DNA of 64,000 nucleotides, taken from NCBI GenBank assembly GCA_041397825.1, contig JAWKVX010000007.1, positions 1-64,000 on the forward strand, in the 5' to 3' direction. A program made the position numbers and the translations under genes. Below the pieces are notes generated by a model that was not told the DNA's origin, searched no databases, and saw only the letters and a list, made by a program, of their open reading frames with translations. The number at the start of each line of letters is the position of its first letter. Positions within the stretch are counted from its first letter, which is position 1. The DNA comes from JANNSX01 sp041397825. Its GTDB lineage: Bacteria; Pseudomonadota; Alphaproteobacteria; Rhizobiales; Hyphomicrobiaceae. Below, piece after piece: positions 52,377-61,961 of this stretch.

Positions 52377-53516
52377 ATGGCCAAGCGAGGCGCTTCCGAG
52401 ACCGGCGATCCGATCCTGTTGACACCTGGACCGCTCACCACGGCCAGAGACGTCAAGCAGGCGATGCTGCACGATTGGGGCTCGCGCGATGCGGCCTTCC
52501 TCAAGATCAATCGCGAAGTGATGGAGCGCCTACCCGAGATTGCCGGCGCCAAGGGCCGGTTTGTGACGGTGCCGGTGCAGGGCTCCGGAACTTTTGCCGT
52601 CGAGGCCATGCTGACGACCTTCGTGCCGTCGACCGGCAAGGTTCTGGTGCTCGTCAACGGGGCCTATGGGAGTCGGGCCCGGCGGATCCTCGAGATCTCC
52701 AAGCGGTCGGCCGTCGTCCATGAGACTCCGGAGGATACCCCGCCCGACCTCGTCGAGATCGATCGCATTCTCGCTGCCGATCCGGCCATTACGCATGTGT
52801 TCGCTGTTCATTGCGAGACGACGAGCGGCATCCTCAATCCGATCAACGAGATCGGCAGGCTGGCGAGGCAGCATGGCCGGTGTTTCCTCCTTGATTCCAT
52901 GTCTGCCTTCGGCGCCCTTCCGCTCGATCAGGCGGAGGCTGGATTTGCCGCCGTCGCCGCCTCCTCGAACAAGTGCATCGAAGGCGTGCCAGGGCTCGGA
53001 TTCGTGATCTGCGATCCCGCTATTCTGACGACCTGCAAGGATAACGCGACAACGCTTGTCCTCGACCTGCATGACCAGTGGCAGAATTTCGAGAGGACGG
53101 GTCAGTATCGCTTCACGCCGCCGATCCACGTGATCGTTGCTTTTCACAAGGCGCTCGAGACCTTCTTTGCCGAAGGCGGCCAGGCGGGTCGCGGCGGCCG
53201 CTATGCCAGGAACGGCCGGGTGCTCTGCGAGGGTATGGAGAAGCTCGGATTCAGGCCGCTGCTGACGTCCGGACTGCAAGCCCCGATCATCTATACCTTC
53301 CACATGCCGAAGGATCCGCGCTTCGTCTTCCAGACTTTCTATGACGCGCTGAAAGACAGGGGCTATGTGATCTATCCGGGCAAGCTCACCGTCGCCGACA
53401 GCTTCCGCATCGGCTGCATCGGCGCCATCGACACTACCGTCATGTGCGACTTTCTAGACAACGTCGCCGAGGTCCTGAAAGGGCTCGGTATCGGCAATTT
53501 CGAAACCGCAGCCTGA
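52377..53516 (+). CDS. phnW: 2-Aminoethylphosphonate-pyruvate aminotransferase
   Basis: A 379-residue class V aminotransferase that turns 2-aminoethylphosphonate plus pyruvate into phosphonoacetaldehyde and alanine. PLP lysine is K199 in AASSNKCIEGVPGLGF. PhnW-type segments: ILLTPGPLTTARDVKQAM, HDWGSRDAAF, VQGSGTFAVEAML, HCETTSGILNP, and DSMSAFGA. phnX follows after 25 bp, making the hydrolytic pathway certain in outline. Phosphonate uptake genes are not in the window. Confidence 0.95.
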   Translation: MAKRGASETGDPILLTPGPLTTARDVKQAMLHDWGSRDAAFLKINREVMERLPEIAGAKGRFVTVPVQGSGTFAVEAMLTTFVPSTGKVLVLVNGAYGSRARRILEISKRSAVVHETPEDTPPDLVEIDRILAADPAITHVFAVHCETTSGILNPINEIGRLARQHGRCFLLDSMSAFGALPLDQAEAGFAAVAASSNKCIEGVPGLGFVICDPAILTTCKDNATTLVLDLHDQWQNFERTGQYRFTPPIHVIVAFHKALETFFAEGGQAGRGGRYARNGRVLCEGMEKLGFRPLLTSGLQAPIIYTFHMPKDPRFVFQTFYDALKDRGYVIYPGKLTVADSFRIGCIGAIDTTVMCDFLDNVAEVLKGLGIGNFETAA

Positions 53517-53541
53517 CAGGGCTGCCAGCAGGACAATCCCG

Positions 53542-54354
53542 ATGAAACTGAAAGCCGTCGTTTTCGACTGGGCCGGCACCGTGATCGACTTCGGTTCGCG
53601 GGCGCCGATGGGCGTCTTCGTCGAAGCCTTCCGCTCGTTCGGCGTCGACATTACAGTTGCCGAGGCGCGCGGACCGATGGGCAAGCCGAAGCGGGACCAT
53701 ATCGCCGAGTTGATGCGACTGCCGCGCATAGCCAAGGCCTGGCAGAAGGCACATGGCCGGAAGCCGGGTGAGGCGGATATCGACCAAGTCTACGAGCTCT
53801 TCGTGCCAATGAACGTCAAGGTCGCGGCGAAACATGCCGGCCTGATCCCGGGGGTCGCTGAGACGGTCGCCGCGCTTCGCAAGGAGGGTCTGAAGATCGG
53901 TTCGACCACGGGCTACACGCGCGACATCATGAAGCCCATCCTGCCGATCGCGGCCCGTCAAGGATATAAGCCGGACAATCTCGTCTGTGCGGGCGATCTG
54001 GTGGCCGGCCGGCCGACTCCCCTGATGATGTACCGGACCTTTGCCGACCTCGGCGTCTATCCGCCCGCGGCCGTTATCAAAGTCGACGACACCACGCCAG
54101 GGATCGATGAGGGGCTTGCGGCCGGCACCTGGACGGTCGGTATCGCGGCGACCGGAAATGAGGTCGGACTGTCGCTCGAGGAATGGACGGCATTGTCGCC
54201 CAAGGAGCGCGAGGCGCGGGCGAAGCCGGCGCGCGCCAAGCTCAAGGCCGCCGGAGCTCACTTTGTCATCGATACGGTCGCCGATCTCCTGCCGGTGGTC
54301 GATGCGATCGAGCAGAAGCTCGAAGGCGGCAAGCGTCCGCCGGGAGCGCGGTAG
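53542..54354 (+). CDS. phnX: Phosphonoacetaldehyde hydrolase (phosphonatase)
   Basis: A 270-residue HAD-superfamily enzyme splitting phosphonoacetaldehyde into acetaldehyde and phosphate. Nucleophile D9 is in VVFDWAGTVIDFG. The Schiff-base lysine is K50 in MGKPKRDHI of the cap. The remaining HAD motifs are GSTTGYTRDIM and KVDDTTPGIDEG. AGGA precedes the ATG. With PhnW it frees phosphate from 2-aminoethylphosphonate without C-P lyase. Its stop codon abuts the stop of the convergent HlyD gene (no gap). Confidence 0.95.
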   Translation: MKLKAVVFDWAGTVIDFGSRAPMGVFVEAFRSFGVDITVAEARGPMGKPKRDHIAELMRLPRIAKAWQKAHGRKPGEADIDQVYELFVPMNVKVAAKHAGLIPGVAETVAALRKEGLKIGSTTGYTRDIMKPILPIAARQGYKPDNLVCAGDLVAGRPTPLMMYRTFADLGVYPPAAVIKVDDTTPGIDEGLAAGTWTVGIAATGNEVGLSLEEWTALSPKEREARAKPARAKLKAAGAHFVIDTVADLLPVVDAIEQKLEGGKRPPGAR

Positions 54355-54372
54355 TCAATTGGCCCCGCGCTC
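54344..54372. terminator. Bidirectional hairpin across the phnX/HlyD gene junction
   Basis: Arms GAGCGCGG (54344-54351) and CCGCGCTC (54365-54372) pair over 8 bp with a 13-base loop. The structure spans both stop codons of the convergent genes and so lies partly in coding sequence. No T run is present. It may act as a compact shared terminator. Confidence 0.45.
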
Positions 54373-55566
54373 GCGGATGCGGATGCCGTCGGCGACCGTG
54401 TCGCTCGGATGCAGGATAACGCGATCGCCGGGGTTTAGTCCGCTCAGAACCTCGGCGACATCGCTGTTGCGATGGCCGATGGCGATCCGGGTGATCTCGG
54501 CCTTGCCGGAGGCGATCCGGTAGACGGCCCAGTCGCTGCCGTCGCGGAACAGGGCACCGATCGGGACCTGCAGTACAGATGCCGAGGACCACGACGCGAT
54601 CCGCGCATAGACCCGGAAGTCGTGCCCGAGTCCAAGCCTCGCCTCTGGCGGGCTGGTCAGCGTGACGAGGACGCGTACGCGCTGCTCCTCGATGCCCAGC
54701 GCAGAGACCTTCGTGAAACCACTCGGCTCGATGCGCGCGACCTTGCCTTGAAGCGCCGTTGGTCCGCCCCAGCTGTCGATCGTGACGAAAGCCCCCTCGG
54801 CGACCTGAACCGCATCGCTCGACAAGAGCTCGACGACGATCTCGAGGTTGGCCGGATCGCCGATTTTCACGATCGGCGTGCCGGCGGCGATGTCCCGGGC
54901 GCTGTCCGCCATCACTTCGAGCACGCGACCGCTCGCCGGTGCTCTGATCGTCACGCAGCAATCGCCACCTTTAGCGTCCTGATCGGGTTCCTTGTTCAGT
55001 CGCGCCAAGACAGCGTCGCGCTCTCGCTTGCGAACCTCGACGGCCGCCGCCGCCGCGGTCCTCGACATCCGTGCCGCCTCGGCCCGATGCTCAGTCTCAT
55101 CCAGGCGGCGCTGCGGAATCGTACCGGTCTTGGCCAGGCGGCGCGCGCGCTTCAGGTCGTCCTCGACGAAGGAGAGCTCGGAGGATGCCTTGACGAGGTC
55201 GGCTTCGGCGCCCGTGACGGCAGCGTTCGCCGCCTCGAGGCTCGCCTCGATCTCGGCTCGGGTGCGGGCGTCGAGAAACGGCGGGACGCTCGGCTCGATG
55301 ACGGCGAGCGCGGTTGTTCCGGCCTCGACCTCGTCCCCGACCTCGATGGAGGGGCGGCGGAGGTGGCCGCCGACCGGTGCCGACACGGTGTAGATATCCT
55401 TGATGCGGGTCCGGCCCTCCTCGTCGATCGTGACGGCCATCGGTCCGCTTGCGATCTCGGCGCTGTCGACCGGCACCGGCTTGGGCCAGAGCGCGACGGC
55501 GAAGCCCGCCAGCAACAGAATGCCGGCGGCCCAGAGCATCAGCGTGCTTCTTCCTGGATGGGTCAC
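54355..55566 (-). CDS. HlyD/MacA-type periplasmic adaptor of an ABC exporter
   Basis: A 403-residue membrane-fusion protein: one N-terminal helix (LMLWAAGILLLAGFAVALW), then a lipoyl-type half motif (SAPVGGHLRRPSIEVGDEVEAG), an alpha-helical coiled-coil hairpin (about 95-190), the second lipoyl half (IRAPASGRVLEV), and beta-barrel domains. It connects the inner-membrane exporter with the outer membrane. It starts five bases after the permease stop, so the three genes form an operon. No TolC-like gene is in the window. Confidence 0.9.
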   Translation of the reverse strand: MTHPGRSTLMLWAAGILLLAGFAVALWPKPVPVDSAEIASGPMAVTIDEEGRTRIKDIYTVSAPVGGHLRRPSIEVGDEVEAGTTALAVIEPSVPPFLDARTRAEIEASLEAANAAVTGAEADLVKASSELSFVEDDLKRARRLAKTGTIPQRRLDETEHRAEAARMSRTAAAAAVEVRKRERDAVLARLNKEPDQDAKGGDCCVTIRAPASGRVLEVMADSARDIAAGTPIVKIGDPANLEIVVELLSSDAVQVAEGAFVTIDSWGGPTALQGKVARIEPSGFTKVSALGIEEQRVRVLVTLTSPPEARLGLGHDFRVYARIASWSSASVLQVPIGALFRDGSDWAVYRIASGKAEITRIAIGHRNSDVAEVLSGLNPGDRVILHPSDTVADGIRIRERGAN

Positions 55567-55570
55567 GACG

Positions 55571-57931
55571 TCAATCCCGGGTCTTGAGCACTCTCATCAG
55601 ATCGAGCCGGTTGATCCTGAGCCGGACGATCAGGGCGGCAACGGCGACGGCGGCAAAGACGACGAGGCTGGCGCGCGCATAGGTTGCCGCATGTATGACC
55701 ATCGGCGTCCGATAAAGGTCGCTCGAGAATCCGCTGATGACGAGCCATCCGAAGCCATAGCCGAGGAGCCAGCCCAGAGGTTGCGACAGCAGCGTCAGCA
55801 CGGCAAGCTCAAGGAACAGCACGTGGCTTACCTCGCCTCGGGTGAAGCCGAGGACACGCAAGCTCGCAAGCTCCCGGGCCTGCTCGGAGAGCTGGATGCG
55901 CGCCGCATTGTAGGCGACGCCGAAAGCCACGATGACTGCCAGGCTCAGATAGATCCCGACCATGATGTCGATATTGCGCGCAATCGTCTCGCGGAACTTG
56001 GCCAAGGCGAAGCGATGGAGCGCGATCGAGGCGATGGCCGGCGTCGATTTCACGGCTTCGAAGAGCTGATTCTCGAGGGTCCGATCGTAGGAGATGTGCG
56101 TACCGGAGATCCAGCGGCCTTCCGCCATCAGCTGATTTAGCTCGCGCATCGGCATATAGGCCGATAGCCCGAAATCCGAGCGGATGATGGCGGCAAGCCG
56201 CAACTCCCGGGTCCGGCGTCGGCCTTCGAGGGGCTCGACCTCGACGAGATCGCCAGGAGCCAGGGCAAGCACCTCGGCCACCCGCTCGTCGATGACGAGG
56301 CCACCCGACAGGAGGACCGGAGCCAGCGATCGGTCGATAATGCGGGCGAGATCCCTGTCTGCCGGCAGACCCTGGATCGCAATCTTGCGGTCGCGTTGGC
56401 CGTTTCTCAGGCGGACAAGCACCGAGCGGAAGGGCTCGACACGCAGGACGCCGGGCAGGCGGCGCACATCGTCGGTTACTCGGATGTCTCGGGCCGTCGC
56501 GAAGTTCAGCGTCGCATCCTGCCGCTGGGCGAGGAAGAAGTTCACATCGATCATATGCTCGACGGAATCGACCGAGAACAGCGAGACGATCAGCAACGCG
56601 GCGCCGAGGGAGAGGCCGAGACCGGTCATGGCTGCGCGAGCCGGCATGCGCACCATATGGCGAAGCGACATCATAGTGAGCTGCGACAGGCCTTGAAGCA
56701 TGCCAAGCCGCTCGATGCGCATCGGCTTGTAGCGGGCCGGGGCCGGTGGCTGCATAGCCACCGCTGGTGCGAGCGAAGCCGCCTTCCACACGGATCGCAG
56801 GCCCCCGACTGAGGCGGCGGCCGCTGACAATCCGCCGGCGAGCAGATAGAGATCGATGCTTCGCTCGAAGATCAGGAAGGGGAAATGGAAGAACTCGGCG
56901 TAGAGCCTCGTCAGGGATAGGCCGAACCAGGTCCCCAACGCATAGCCAATGACGATGCCGACGGCGGCGATTGCGAGCACGAGCTCCAGATAGTGAACGG
57001 CGATGCGGAGACGTCCATAGCCGAGCGCCTTGAGCAATCCTATCTGCTCGCGCTCGAGGGCGATGAGGCGCGAGAGCGTCATATTGATGAGAAACGCCGA
57101 GACGAGGAGAAAAATCGGCGGAATGATCCGCGCCATGGCGTTGAGCTGCTTCAATTCGGCGTCGAGAAAAGCGTCGCTCGTCTGGTCCTTCCTGAGCGTT
57201 GCGCCGGTGCCGCCGTAGCGGGCGGTCAGCCGGTCGATTCGGTCGACCACCGCCTCCGCCCGGGTGCCGTTGATGAGCTTCACCAAGAGGCTGTTGAAGG
57301 CGCCTTCGAGATCGTAGGCCGCGGCCAGGGCCGATTCCGACATCCAGACGACGGCGAAGCGCCGGTCGTCCGGCATCAGGTCGCCCGGGCCGATGGCATA
57401 GACGTATTCCGGGCTGAGTGCGACGCCGACCACCCGGAGCTGACGCTTGCGCCCATTGAGCACGGCGCTGAAGGCGCTGCCGATGACGAGGCGATGGGCA
57501 TTCGCGAAGGCCTCGTTGACGACCGCCTCATGGTCGTTGCCGGCCTCCGGCAGGCGACCCGAGCGCAGGTAGAGGATGTTGAGCCGCTGGGGGTGATGAT
57601 CAGGCAGCGAGATGACGACGGAGGTTACCGGCGTCACGGTGTCGTCGATGTCGAGGATTGCGTGATCGACGATCCTTGGCTCGACGGACAGGACTCCGTC
57701 GATGCTGGATATGTCGGTCAGTATCGTGCGCGGTGCGCGCGAGACGCTGGCGAAGATGTCAGCGAACCGGTGGCGCTCATAGTAGGCCCGCCGTGTCTCA
57801 TCGAGTGACCGGTAAGCGCCTACGGCGAGAATGAGCGTGGCGACGCCCGCCGCGACGACCAGCGCGATCGCCAGACCCTGCGGCCAGATTCGCATGAGAT
57901 CCCGGAGCAGCTTTCGATCGAGTGCGCGCAT
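55571..57931 (-). CDS. FtsX/MacB-type ABC transporter permease (fused, two FtsX domains)
   Basis: A 786-residue membrane protein. Helix 1 at about 19-40, then a 230-residue periplasmic domain, three helices (about 270-375), a link with a further helix (MTGLGLSLGAALLIVSLFSV), a second periplasmic domain, and three closing helices. It has two FtsX core domains, as in the LolCE-like or large MacB-like permeases of export systems. Substrates may be lipoproteins, peptides or toxic compounds; sequence does not tell. It is flanked by its ATPase (4 bp) and adaptor (4 bp). Confidence 0.9.
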   Translation of the reverse strand: MRALDRKLLRDLMRIWPQGLAIALVVAAGVATLILAVGAYRSLDETRRAYYERHRFADIFASVSRAPRTILTDISSIDGVLSVEPRIVDHAILDIDDTVTPVTSVVISLPDHHPQRLNILYLRSGRLPEAGNDHEAVVNEAFANAHRLVIGSAFSAVLNGRKRQLRVVGVALSPEYVYAIGPGDLMPDDRRFAVVWMSESALAAAYDLEGAFNSLLVKLINGTRAEAVVDRIDRLTARYGGTGATLRKDQTSDAFLDAELKQLNAMARIIPPIFLLVSAFLINMTLSRLIALEREQIGLLKALGYGRLRIAVHYLELVLAIAAVGIVIGYALGTWFGLSLTRLYAEFFHFPFLIFERSIDLYLLAGGLSAAAASVGGLRSVWKAASLAPAVAMQPPAPARYKPMRIERLGMLQGLSQLTMMSLRHMVRMPARAAMTGLGLSLGAALLIVSLFSVDSVEHMIDVNFFLAQRQDATLNFATARDIRVTDDVRRLPGVLRVEPFRSVLVRLRNGQRDRKIAIQGLPADRDLARIIDRSLAPVLLSGGLVIDERVAEVLALAPGDLVEVEPLEGRRRTRELRLAAIIRSDFGLSAYMPMRELNQLMAEGRWISGTHISYDRTLENQLFEAVKSTPAIASIALHRFALAKFRETIARNIDIMVGIYLSLAVIVAFGVAYNAARIQLSEQARELASLRVLGFTRGEVSHVLFLELAVLTLLSQPLGWLLGYGFGWLVISGFSSDLYRTPMVIHAATYARASLVVFAAVAVAALIVRLRINRLDLMRVLKTRD

Positions 57932-57935
57932 CTGT

Positions 57936-58652
57936 CTACCAGGTGATCTCGGCCGGGCTGAGCTTGCGCTCGGTCACGTGTATCTCGGAGATCCTGCCGT
58001 CGAGAAAATACAGCACCCGGTCGGCGATGTCCTTGATCGCGGCATTGTGGGTGATGACGACAGTGGTCGTGCCGAGCGTCTGGTTCGCGGCAACCAGCGC
58101 CTCCAGAACGCGGACACCCGTCTTGCTGTCGAGTGCGCCGGTCGGCTCGTCGCACAACAGCACCTCCGGCTGCTTCGCGATCGCGCGTGCGACGGCGACC
58201 CGCTGCTGCTCGCCTCCGGACAGCTGGGCCGGGAAATGGTCGAGACGGTCGTCGAGCCCAACGAGCGCCAGGGCCTCCGCCGGCGACAAGGGATGCTCCG
58301 AGATCTCCGTCACGAGCGCAACATTCTCGCGGGCCGTCAGCGCGGGGATGAGGTTATAGAACTGGAACACGAAGCCGACATGCTCTCGCCGATAGCGGGT
58401 TAGGGCCTCCTCGCTGGCGCCGGTGAGGACGTGGTCCCTGAACCGGCACTCTCCCGACGTGGGGCGGTCGAGGCCACCGAGAATGTTCAGAAGTGTCGAC
58501 TTTCCGGAGCCGGACGGCCCCAGGAGGACGACGAACTCACCCTTGTAGAGGTCGAGATCGACGTCGCGCAGCGCTTGCACGGCAACCGCCCCTGTTCCGT
58601 AGACCTTCGTGAGACCCCGGGCATGAAAGACGATCTCAGTGTTGTCGGGCAT
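57936..58652 (-). CDS. ABC exporter ATP-binding protein, LolD/MacB-like
   Basis: A 238-residue ATPase with Walker A GPSGSGKST, Q-loop FVFQFYNLIP, signature LSGGEQQRVAVARA, Walker B VLLCDEPTGALD and H-loop ITHNAAI. The sequence GALD and the position next to an FtsX-type permease place it in the MacB/LolD group of mechanotransmission exporters. It is the first gene of the three-gene operon ending at 54355. Confidence 0.93.
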   Translation of the reverse strand: MPDNTEIVFHARGLTKVYGTGAVAVQALRDVDLDLYKGEFVVLLGPSGSGKSTLLNILGGLDRPTSGECRFRDHVLTGASEEALTRYRREHVGFVFQFYNLIPALTARENVALVTEISEHPLSPAEALALVGLDDRLDHFPAQLSGGEQQRVAVARAIAKQPEVLLCDEPTGALDSKTGVRVLEALVAANQTLGTTTVVITHNAAIKDIADRVLYFLDGRISEIHVTERKLSPAEITW

Positions 58653-58709
58653 GCTCGTTCAAGCTAGTCCCTTTGAGCGCCTCGCCTCTTGATGCCGATC
58701 AACCTCGCT

Positions 58710-60221
58710 TCACTCGGCGCGGCCATAGACATCCTTGATCCGGACGATGTCGTCCTCGCCCAGATAGACGCCGGACTGGACCTCTATCAAGAATGCTGGC
58801 TCTTCGCCCGGATTGGCAAGCCGGTGCGGCATGTAGACCGGAACATCGATGGACTGGTTCTCGTGCAGGCGGCTGACGGCTCCCTCGATCGTCACCTCGA
58901 CGGAGCCGGAGACGACCACCCAGTGCTCGGCGCGATGGCGGTGATATTGCAGCGACAGGCTAGCGCCAGGAGCGATCATGAGCCATTTGACCTGGTAGCC
59001 GCTGCCGGCGGCAAGCCGCTCATACCACCCCCAGGGCCGCAGCACCCGACGATGGCGAACCGCCTCGTCCCGCCTGTTGTCCTCGAGCCGTGCGACGATG
59101 TCTTTCACCGACTGCGCCTCCGACATCGACGTAACGAGGACAGCGTCGCCGGTCGCGACGACAATGGTATCCTCCAGTCCGACCACCGAGACGGTCCCTT
59201 GATCGGCATAGGCGAGGCAATTCCGCGAGCTGGTGCAGTGGACGTCCCCATGGGTGACGTTGCCATCCGGATCCTTGTCGGCCGACCGCCAGACCTCGGG
59301 CCACGAGCCGATGTCGGTCCAGCCGACCTCGAGAGGCACGCATCTTAGTTCGGCGGCCTTCTCGATGATGGCATGGTCGAGCGAAAGGCTCGGCAAGGCA
59401 CGATAGGCCGGCGCGGCCAGTCGCGTGAAGTCGAGATCCCGTTGCGCCCCAGCGTGAGCACTACGGGCCGCGGCCAGAATCTCCGGGCAATGGCGCTCTG
59501 CTGCCTCGATGATGGTACGGGCGCTCATGAGGAAGATGCCGGAATTCCAGAGGTGGCGACCGCCGTCGACGAAGTCCTCGGCGACACGGCGCTCCGGTTT
59601 CTCGACGAACCGCATCACCGAACGGATCGCATCCGTGCCCGGGCTCACCTCGATGTAACCGTAGCCGGTCTCCGGCCGGTCCGGCACGACACCAAATAGC
59701 ACGATGGCACCGTGATGCGCTGCCGGGATCCCCGTCGCGATCGCCTGCCGATAGGTGTGCGGGTCCAGGATTCGATGGTCCGACGGCGTGACGAGAAGCA
59801 GCCGGTCCGGTTCGTCCTCTGCGGCGAGCACGGCACCGACGAGTGTCGCCATGGCGGTATTGCGGGCACCGGGCTCGAGCACGATCGCCTCGGCAGTGAG
59901 ACCGAGACTGCGCATCTGCTCGGCGATGAGGAACCGATGGTCCTCATGGGCAATGACGACGGGGCTCGCAAATATGCCATCGGCGAGGCGTAGACACGTC
60001 TCCTGAAATGGACTGGTCCGGGCGAGGATGCTCTGGAACTGCTTCGGATGATCCTGTCGCGACAACGGCCACAGCCTCTTGCCGGACCCGCCGGAGAGAA
60101 TGATGGGCACGACCGTCGGGGGCAGCGAGGTGCAGCTTCGACGGCGGGTCGAGGCCCCGGTCGTTGGGCTCGCCCCGACACTCCTCTGTCGCGACCCCGA
60201 GGGAGCGCGTTTCCTGCCCAT
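58710..60221 (-). CDS. Mannose-1-phosphate guanylyltransferase / mannose-6-phosphate isomerase (ManC/CpsB type)
   Basis: A bifunctional enzyme of about 503 residues that makes GDP-mannose. The N-terminal nucleotidyltransferase has IILSGGSGKRLWPLSR and FVEKPERRVAEDFV. The C-terminal cupin isomerase domain has WGWYERL, YHRHRAEHWVVVSGSVEV and ENQSIDVPVYMPHRL. The start is unsure: the ATG at 60221 follows GGAG properly but adds 37 residues before the family begins; a GTG at 60110 would give a family-like N-terminus without a binding site; the frame is open to 60338. It supplies GDP-mannose for surface polysaccharide. Confidence 0.92.
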   Translation of the reverse strand: MGRKRAPSGSRQRSVGASPTTGASTRRRSCTSLPPTVVPIILSGGSGKRLWPLSRQDHPKQFQSILARTSPFQETCLRLADGIFASPVVIAHEDHRFLIAEQMRSLGLTAEAIVLEPGARNTAMATLVGAVLAAEDEPDRLLLVTPSDHRILDPHTYRQAIATGIPAAHHGAIVLFGVVPDRPETGYGYIEVSPGTDAIRSVMRFVEKPERRVAEDFVDGGRHLWNSGIFLMSARTIIEAAERHCPEILAAARSAHAGAQRDLDFTRLAAPAYRALPSLSLDHAIIEKAAELRCVPLEVGWTDIGSWPEVWRSADKDPDGNVTHGDVHCTSSRNCLAYADQGTVSVVGLEDTIVVATGDAVLVTSMSEAQSVKDIVARLEDNRRDEAVRHRRVLRPWGWYERLAAGSGYQVKWLMIAPGASLSLQYHRHRAEHWVVVSGSVEVTIEGAVSRLHENQSIDVPVYMPHRLANPGEEPAFLIEVQSGVYLGEDDIVRIKDVYGRAE

Positions 60222-60386
60222 GCGGCGGTCTCCGGCCGGCAAGCGATGCGCATGTCGCGCAGACGCTACGAAGGCCCGTAGTCTGCCATTGGCCTCCTCG
60301 ATCACGCCAGGAGATTCAGAGACCGACATTTGGGACATGTCGGGCGCGGAGTGGGGTGCGTTGGAGCAGCTCCTCGACCCGACGGC

Positions 60387-60674
60387 TCACTCGCGGCGCG
60401 GATTGACAGTCCTGCGGATGTGCTCAGAGAGCCGCAGCCGACGTTCCGGCACGGGAGAGGCATCCGGCACAGGAGTCGTCTCCGGATCCGGATAAAACTT
60501 CGCCGACCTCAGATCGTCGAGGGTCAGCAGCTCCATGTGCGTTGCTTCCGTCTTGTGCACTAGATAGAGGGGACCCGCTTTGCCGACGATCCGACCGGTG
60601 GTTCGTCCGAGACCACCCCCGACCTCGAAGCGCAGGCCAACCAGTGCATCCTCGGTCATCGGGTGGAACTCCAT
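60387..60674 (-). CDS. Small protein of unknown function
   Basis: A 95-residue protein. The first 55 residues look like one small beta-rich fold (LVGLRFEVGGGLGRTTGRIV, then GPLYLVHKTEATHMELLTL), the rest is Pro/Glu-rich and probably unstructured. I do not know the family. AGGGCC lies upstream of the ATG at 60674; a second ATG lies five codons in. It precedes manC in the same direction by about 165 bp and follows the monooxygenase gene by 42 bp, so it may be part of one transcript with either. Confidence 0.6.
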   Translation of the reverse strand: MEFHPMTEDALVGLRFEVGGGLGRTTGRIVGKAGPLYLVHKTEATHMELLTLDDLRSAKFYPDPETTPVPDASPVPERRLRLSEHIRRTVNPRRE

Positions 60675-60716
60675 CGTTTCGGCCCTACAACTCGTAAAGA
60701 GCCTTCGTCGCGGCGG

Positions 60717-61961
60717 CTATCGGGCAGGCGCCCGATGCTCGGTCTCCGCATGGCCATAGAGCCAATCGTAGGCGGAAAGGAGACGGTCGCCCCCCATCAT
60801 GCGCATGGCGGCGTCGCGCGCAAGGCGCAGGGGGCCGCTCAGGTGGAAGCTCTGGGCATTGCGGGCCGACGCCCTGACGACGCGCCTGACGCGCGGCAGG
60901 CGGAGCTGCTCGACGTCTCGCCAAGCCGCCTCGATGAGCCGGTCCGGCTGGCCAAGAGCCCGTCCGATGGCCCAAGCATCCTCGAGCGCCATGGCGGCGC
61001 CCTGAGCAAGGAAGGGGAGGAGGGGATGGGCGGCATCGCCGGCCAGAAGAACCCGTCCGCTGTACCATGCCGACCCTTCGTCGCAGAGAAATAGCGGCCA
61101 CCTCCGCCAGTCGGGCGCGGCGGCCACCAAGTCACGTACAGGCCGGGGCCATCGAGCGGTGTCCTCGAGCATCGCATCCCGATCACCGATCTGCTCGTAG
61201 TCCTCCATACCGGGTGGTTCGCGCCGGACGACGACCAAGTTGAACAGTCGGCCTGCGGCCACCGGATAATGCACGGCGTGCGCATCGGCGCCGAGCCACA
61301 GCGAGACGGAGCCGAGGTCCGATCCCTGATCCATCGGCTTTGCCAACACGGTGCGCCAGGCCACATAGCCCGAGAACCGGGCCTGACTTGGGCTGCCGGC
61401 GTCCGACTCCATGGCACGCCGGGTTGACGACCAGAGCCCATCGGCTCCGATCAGGCCTTGGCCTTCGAAGGACCTGCCCTTGTCGTCACTGACCCGAATG
61501 CCGTCACTATCCTCGGCGAGCCTACCGGCGCGAAAGCCGAATGTCGCCGTGATGCGCGGCGAGGCGGCGACGGCGCCGGCCAGGGCCCGATGCAAATCCT
61601 GGCGATGGAGGCACCAGTAGGGTGCGCCGTAGCGCGCCTCTGCGCGCGCGCCCAGCGGAATGCGGCAGATCGGCTTTCCGGACTCCAGTCCACGGATCAG
61701 GATGTCGGCAGGCGCCGATGCTATGGGTTTCAGGACATCGCCGAGCCCGAGCGCCACCAGGACCTTCACGGCGTGAGGGCCGAGCTGCAAGCCTGCCCCT
61801 GTTTCATGGAAGGCGTCCCGGCTCTCGAGGATGTGCACCGAATGGCCTGCGCGGGCGGCGCATAGCGCGGTTGCAAGTCCGCAGACGCCGGCGCCGATGA
61901 TCAGCAGAGGGGCGTCTCCGCGAGGTGTCAGGCCGCCTTCTCCTTGCCGCGGTAGACGCAA
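60717..61961 (-). CDS. FAD-dependent aromatic monooxygenase (salicylate/3-hydroxybenzoate hydroxylase-like)
   Basis: A flavin monooxygenase of about 404-414 residues. The dinucleotide motif IIGAGVCGLATALCAARAG, the DG motif LIGADGLWSST and the GD motif LLAGDAAHPLLPFLAQGAA are all intact, as in group A aromatic hydroxylases. Substrate is unknown. There is no ATG or GTG at the proper place: the candidates are a TTG at 61961, inside the preceding zinc-protein gene, and a CTG at 61931 that overlaps its TGA and has AAGGAG eight bases upstream. Coupled translation on a rare start codon seems likely. Confidence 0.88.
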   Translation of the reverse strand: MRLPRQGEGGLTPRGDAPLLIIGAGVCGLATALCAARAGHSVHILESRDAFHETGAGLQLGPHAVKVLVALGLGDVLKPIASAPADILIRGLESGKPICRIPLGARAEARYGAPYWCLHRQDLHRALAGAVAASPRITATFGFRAGRLAEDSDGIRVSDDKGRSFEGQGLIGADGLWSSTRRAMESDAGSPSQARFSGYVAWRTVLAKPMDQGSDLGSVSLWLGADAHAVHYPVAAGRLFNLVVVRREPPGMEDYEQIGDRDAMLEDTARWPRPVRDLVAAAPDWRRWPLFLCDEGSAWYSGRVLLAGDAAHPLLPFLAQGAAMALEDAWAIGRALGQPDRLIEAAWRDVEQLRLPRVRRVVRASARNAQSFHLSGPLRLARDAAMRMMGGDRLLSAYDWLYGHAETEHRAPAR

